A DNA stretch of 64,000 nt, taken from positions 3,100,001-3,164,000 of the forward strand of contig NZ_CP015961.1 in the NCBI RefSeq assembly GCF_001659785.1. The letters run 5' to 3'. The notes beneath the pieces are model-generated. The model did no database searches. It was not told the DNA's origin and was given only the letters and a program-made list of their open reading frames with translations. The translations under genes and the position numbers were made by a program. Positions 62,453 to 64,000 of the stretch are shown one piece after another; the stretch's first letter is position 1, and each line of letters begins with the position of its first letter. The DNA is from Dietzia timorensis (GTDB taxonomy: Bacteria; Actinomycetota; Actinomycetes; Mycobacteriales; Mycobacteriaceae).

Positions 62453-62962
62453 ATGGCCCGAATCAAGGAAGTGTCCGACGACGTCATCATTGCCGTCGAT
62501 CCATCAATCGCGTACGAAAACGTCAGTGATGTCACGCAGATGCCTCGGTGGAGCCCCGAGAACACTGGAGCCGAGATCGATGCGTCCGAGAGGCCTCAAG
62601 CCTCCTCTAAGGCCTACGTCGGCATGACGTTCGTGGGCTCCAACGCACGGAGCGGGTTCCGCTGGCACACTCGGTGCGAAGTCACAGAGGCCGATCCGGG
62701 GCGAAAGTTCACGTTCCGAGTTCGCGAATACGGTTTCGGGAAGCCGATACTCAAAGTCCCGGTTGCTACGTGGTCCTACTCGTTCGAACCCGTTGAAGGC
62801 GGGTGCAAAGTCACCGAAACATGGACGGACGACCGGCGCTGGCCCGATGCGGTGGCAGCGGTGTTTGACCGGATCGTGACAGGCAAGACAGGTTTTGCGC
62901 AGTTCCAGCAAGGCAACATCCGACGCACGCTCGAAGGCCTCAAGGCGGAGCTGGAGCGATAG
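62453..62962 (+). CDS. SRPBCC-family (polyketide cyclase/dehydrase-like) protein
   Basis: A 169-residue START-like protein. MARIKEVSDDVIIAVDPSIA, SDVTQMPRWSPENTGAEIDA, and VATWSYSFEPVEGGCKVTET are the SRPBCC pattern (strand, paired helices, long antiparallel sheet) and FDRIVTG..FAQFQQGNIRRT is the C-terminal helix over the cavity. Such proteins bind lipids or polyketides; the ligand is unknown. It follows the tRNA on the same strand by about 55 bases. Confidence 0.82.
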   Translation: MARIKEVSDDVIIAVDPSIAYENVSDVTQMPRWSPENTGAEIDASERPQASSKAYVGMTFVGSNARSGFRWHTRCEVTEADPGRKFTFRVREYGFGKPILKVPVATWSYSFEPVEGGCKVTETWTDDRRWPDAVAAVFDRIVTGKTGFAQFQQGNIRRTLEGLKAELER

Positions 62963-63223
62963 CCGGTCGCTCACCGTCACTCGCCATCATCGAGTTAGGG
63001 CGTCAGCATGCGCCAGGATCGTGACTCGGGTGCACGCATTCGAAGGATGGGAATTGCTCGGCCGTCGCGTTGCGAATATCTACAAACGTGGAGTCACTGC
63101 GGCGATCGCGCCGGACTTCCAAGAACGAAGGATTGCCCGGTTTATACGAGCTCCATTTGAACGTTTCGGAAAGCAAGGCTGAGGTAGCTTGGCGGTACTC
63201 ACCCGACGAGATCAAGGTTTCAC

Positions 63224-64000
63224 ATGAGTTCTTCGCGAGAGCTTCGCCCCGTCCCGATAACTTCGAATCTGATTCACGGCGCGCTCGATCTGGAAACCAC
63301 CGAGCGCGGGCTCGTCCCCTGCAGGCTGCCGGCGTGGGCGCGCGAGAAGGCGGACGGCCAGCTTTTGTCGGCACAGGCGCAACCGGCCGGCGTGCGATTG
63401 GCCTTCCGCACGGCGTCAACAAGCGTAGAGCTGAGCGCACACCGCACATACCCGGCGTTTCGAGGCGTTGCGCCCCGCGCCGATTGCCACGTCGACATCG
63501 TGGTCGACGGCAGGCCACTGCGGCAGGTGGAGACGAGCGGCGGGACGCGCATGACGATCGACCCTGCGAGCGGGAGCGTCGAGGTCGATGAAGGGCCGTC
63601 GCAGACGATTCGGATCGACGACCTGCCGAGTGGCGACAAGATCATAGAAATCTGGCTGCCGCACTACGAAAGAATCGAACTGGTTTCGCTGCGCGCCGAC
63701 GAGGCGGCCACGCCGGTCGCCTTCGACTCCCGTCCGCGGTGGGTGCATTACGGGAGTTCGATCAGCCAGGGCTCAAACGCGACGGCGCCGACGCGCACGT
63801 GGGCAGCCAGCGTTGCTCGCACGGCGGGATTCGAGCTGACCAATCTCGGATTCAGCGGGAGCGCGATGCTCGACGAATTCGTCGCGCAGGTGATTCGAGA
63901 TCTTCCCGCCGAGCTGATCAGCGTGAAGGTGGGGATCAACCTCGTCAATGCAGGTGCCGTGCGCACCGAGGAACTCGCCCCGCTGCTCAATGGCTTTCTC
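63224..64000 (+). CDS. SGNH/GDSL-type esterase, cut by the right edge
   Basis: Partial gene: 259 residues present from ATG 63224 (MSSSRELRPVPIT), after AAGG. About 1-165 is a beta-sandwich carbohydrate-esterase-like domain (LVPCRLPAWAREKADGQLLS onward). The SGNH hydrolase part starts at about 178 with the nucleophile Ser in HYGSSISQGSN, followed by the oxyanion Gly in NLGFSGSAML and an Asn in KVGINLVNAG. The catalytic Asp/His block would lie outside the window. Substrate unknown; such proteins deacylate polysaccharides or lipids. The 261-base gap before it holds only a weak minus-strand frame. Confidence 0.8.
   Translation, partial: MSSSRELRPVPITSNLIHGALDLETTERGLVPCRLPAWAREKADGQLLSAQAQPAGVRLAFRTASTSVELSAHRTYPAFRGVAPRADCHVDIVVDGRPLRQVETSGGTRMTIDPASGSVEVDEGPSQTIRIDDLPSGDKIIEIWLPHYERIELVSLRADEAATPVAFDSRPRWVHYGSSISQGSNATAPTRTWAASVARTAGFELTNLGFSGSAMLDEFVAQVIRDLPAELISVKVGINLVNAGAVRTEELAPLLNGFL

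Noticed and set aside
63003-63215. Minus-strand frame reading SSYKPGNPSFLEVRRDRRSD and FVDIRNATAEQF
   Set aside because: The composition looks partly natural, but there is only a TTG start, no ribosome-binding site, and it overlaps the esterase start. Possibly a remnant; not supported enough to list.

Overview
The window is GC-rich chromosomal DNA (roughly two thirds G+C by eye) from an actinobacterium of the order Corynebacteriales/Mycobacteriales, most likely Corynebacterium or a close relative such as Dietzia. The reasons are the run yhhN-pyrE-membrane protein-sulfurtransferase-clpB, the dnaK-grpE-dnaJ-hspR cluster with HspR-type (HAIR) and SigH-type control sites, a ugd-dcd-tRNA-Gly neighbourhood, a DtxR/IdeR-type iron box, and a large Fe-S reductase like mycobacterial Rv0338c. 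No ribosomal RNA or CRISPR array was seen.

Layout. 0-8.4 kb: a DUF222/HNH protein cut by the left edge, then a minus-strand housekeeping block ending in clpB. 8.4-20.8 kb: HAD phosphatase, epoxide hydrolase, NIPSNAP protein, secreted cholesterol-oxidase-like flavoenzyme, DUF368 lipid-carrier transporter, large secreted nuclease, an unusual flavohemoprotein, a nitrilase and an RclA-like flavoprotein. 20.9-25.5 kb: the dnaK chaperone operon. 26-29.5 kb: secreted serine protease and acyl-CoA ligase. 29.7-34.9 kb: an accessory segment bounded by an identical 23-bp direct repeat. It carries a four-gene oxidase/aldehyde dehydrogenase operon and fragments of mobile-element genes, including a serine recombinase broken at both ends. 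35-40 kb: SDR, thiamine-binding protein and the Fe-S reductase. 40-56.7 kb: a patchwork of flavin monooxygenase plus divergent regulator, an IS481 element, two coupled YhgE/Pip membrane proteins, an aminotransferase, an IS3 element, DUF3800, a TauD dioxygenase, a TetR/ABC exporter unit and a toxin-antitoxin remnant. 56.8-64 kb: AGCS symporter, ugd, dcd, a DUF2470 protein near an iron box, tRNA-Gly(CCC), and two further genes, the last cut by the right edge.

How genes work together. clpB and the dnaK operon have matching control regions: a SigH-like promoter with a HAIR-like HspR site just downstream. The 30-33.3 kb operon pairs an N-methyl amine oxidase-type flavoprotein, which would release formaldehyde, with a formaldehyde-dehydrogenase-type enzyme and a DJ-1/PfpI protein. 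That is a plausible aldehyde-producing and aldehyde-clearing set.

Most notable. A 12-base word, STCCGNCGTCAT (reverse ATGACGNCGGAS), occurs exactly 23 times. It lies on both strands, inside genes in several reading frames and next to terminators, and once as a perfect inverted pair forming a hairpin. This is far above chance and resembles the DNA uptake sequences of Neisseriaceae and Pasteurellaceae. I know of no such signal described in this order. It is absent from the IS-rich 42.3-56.7 kb stretch.
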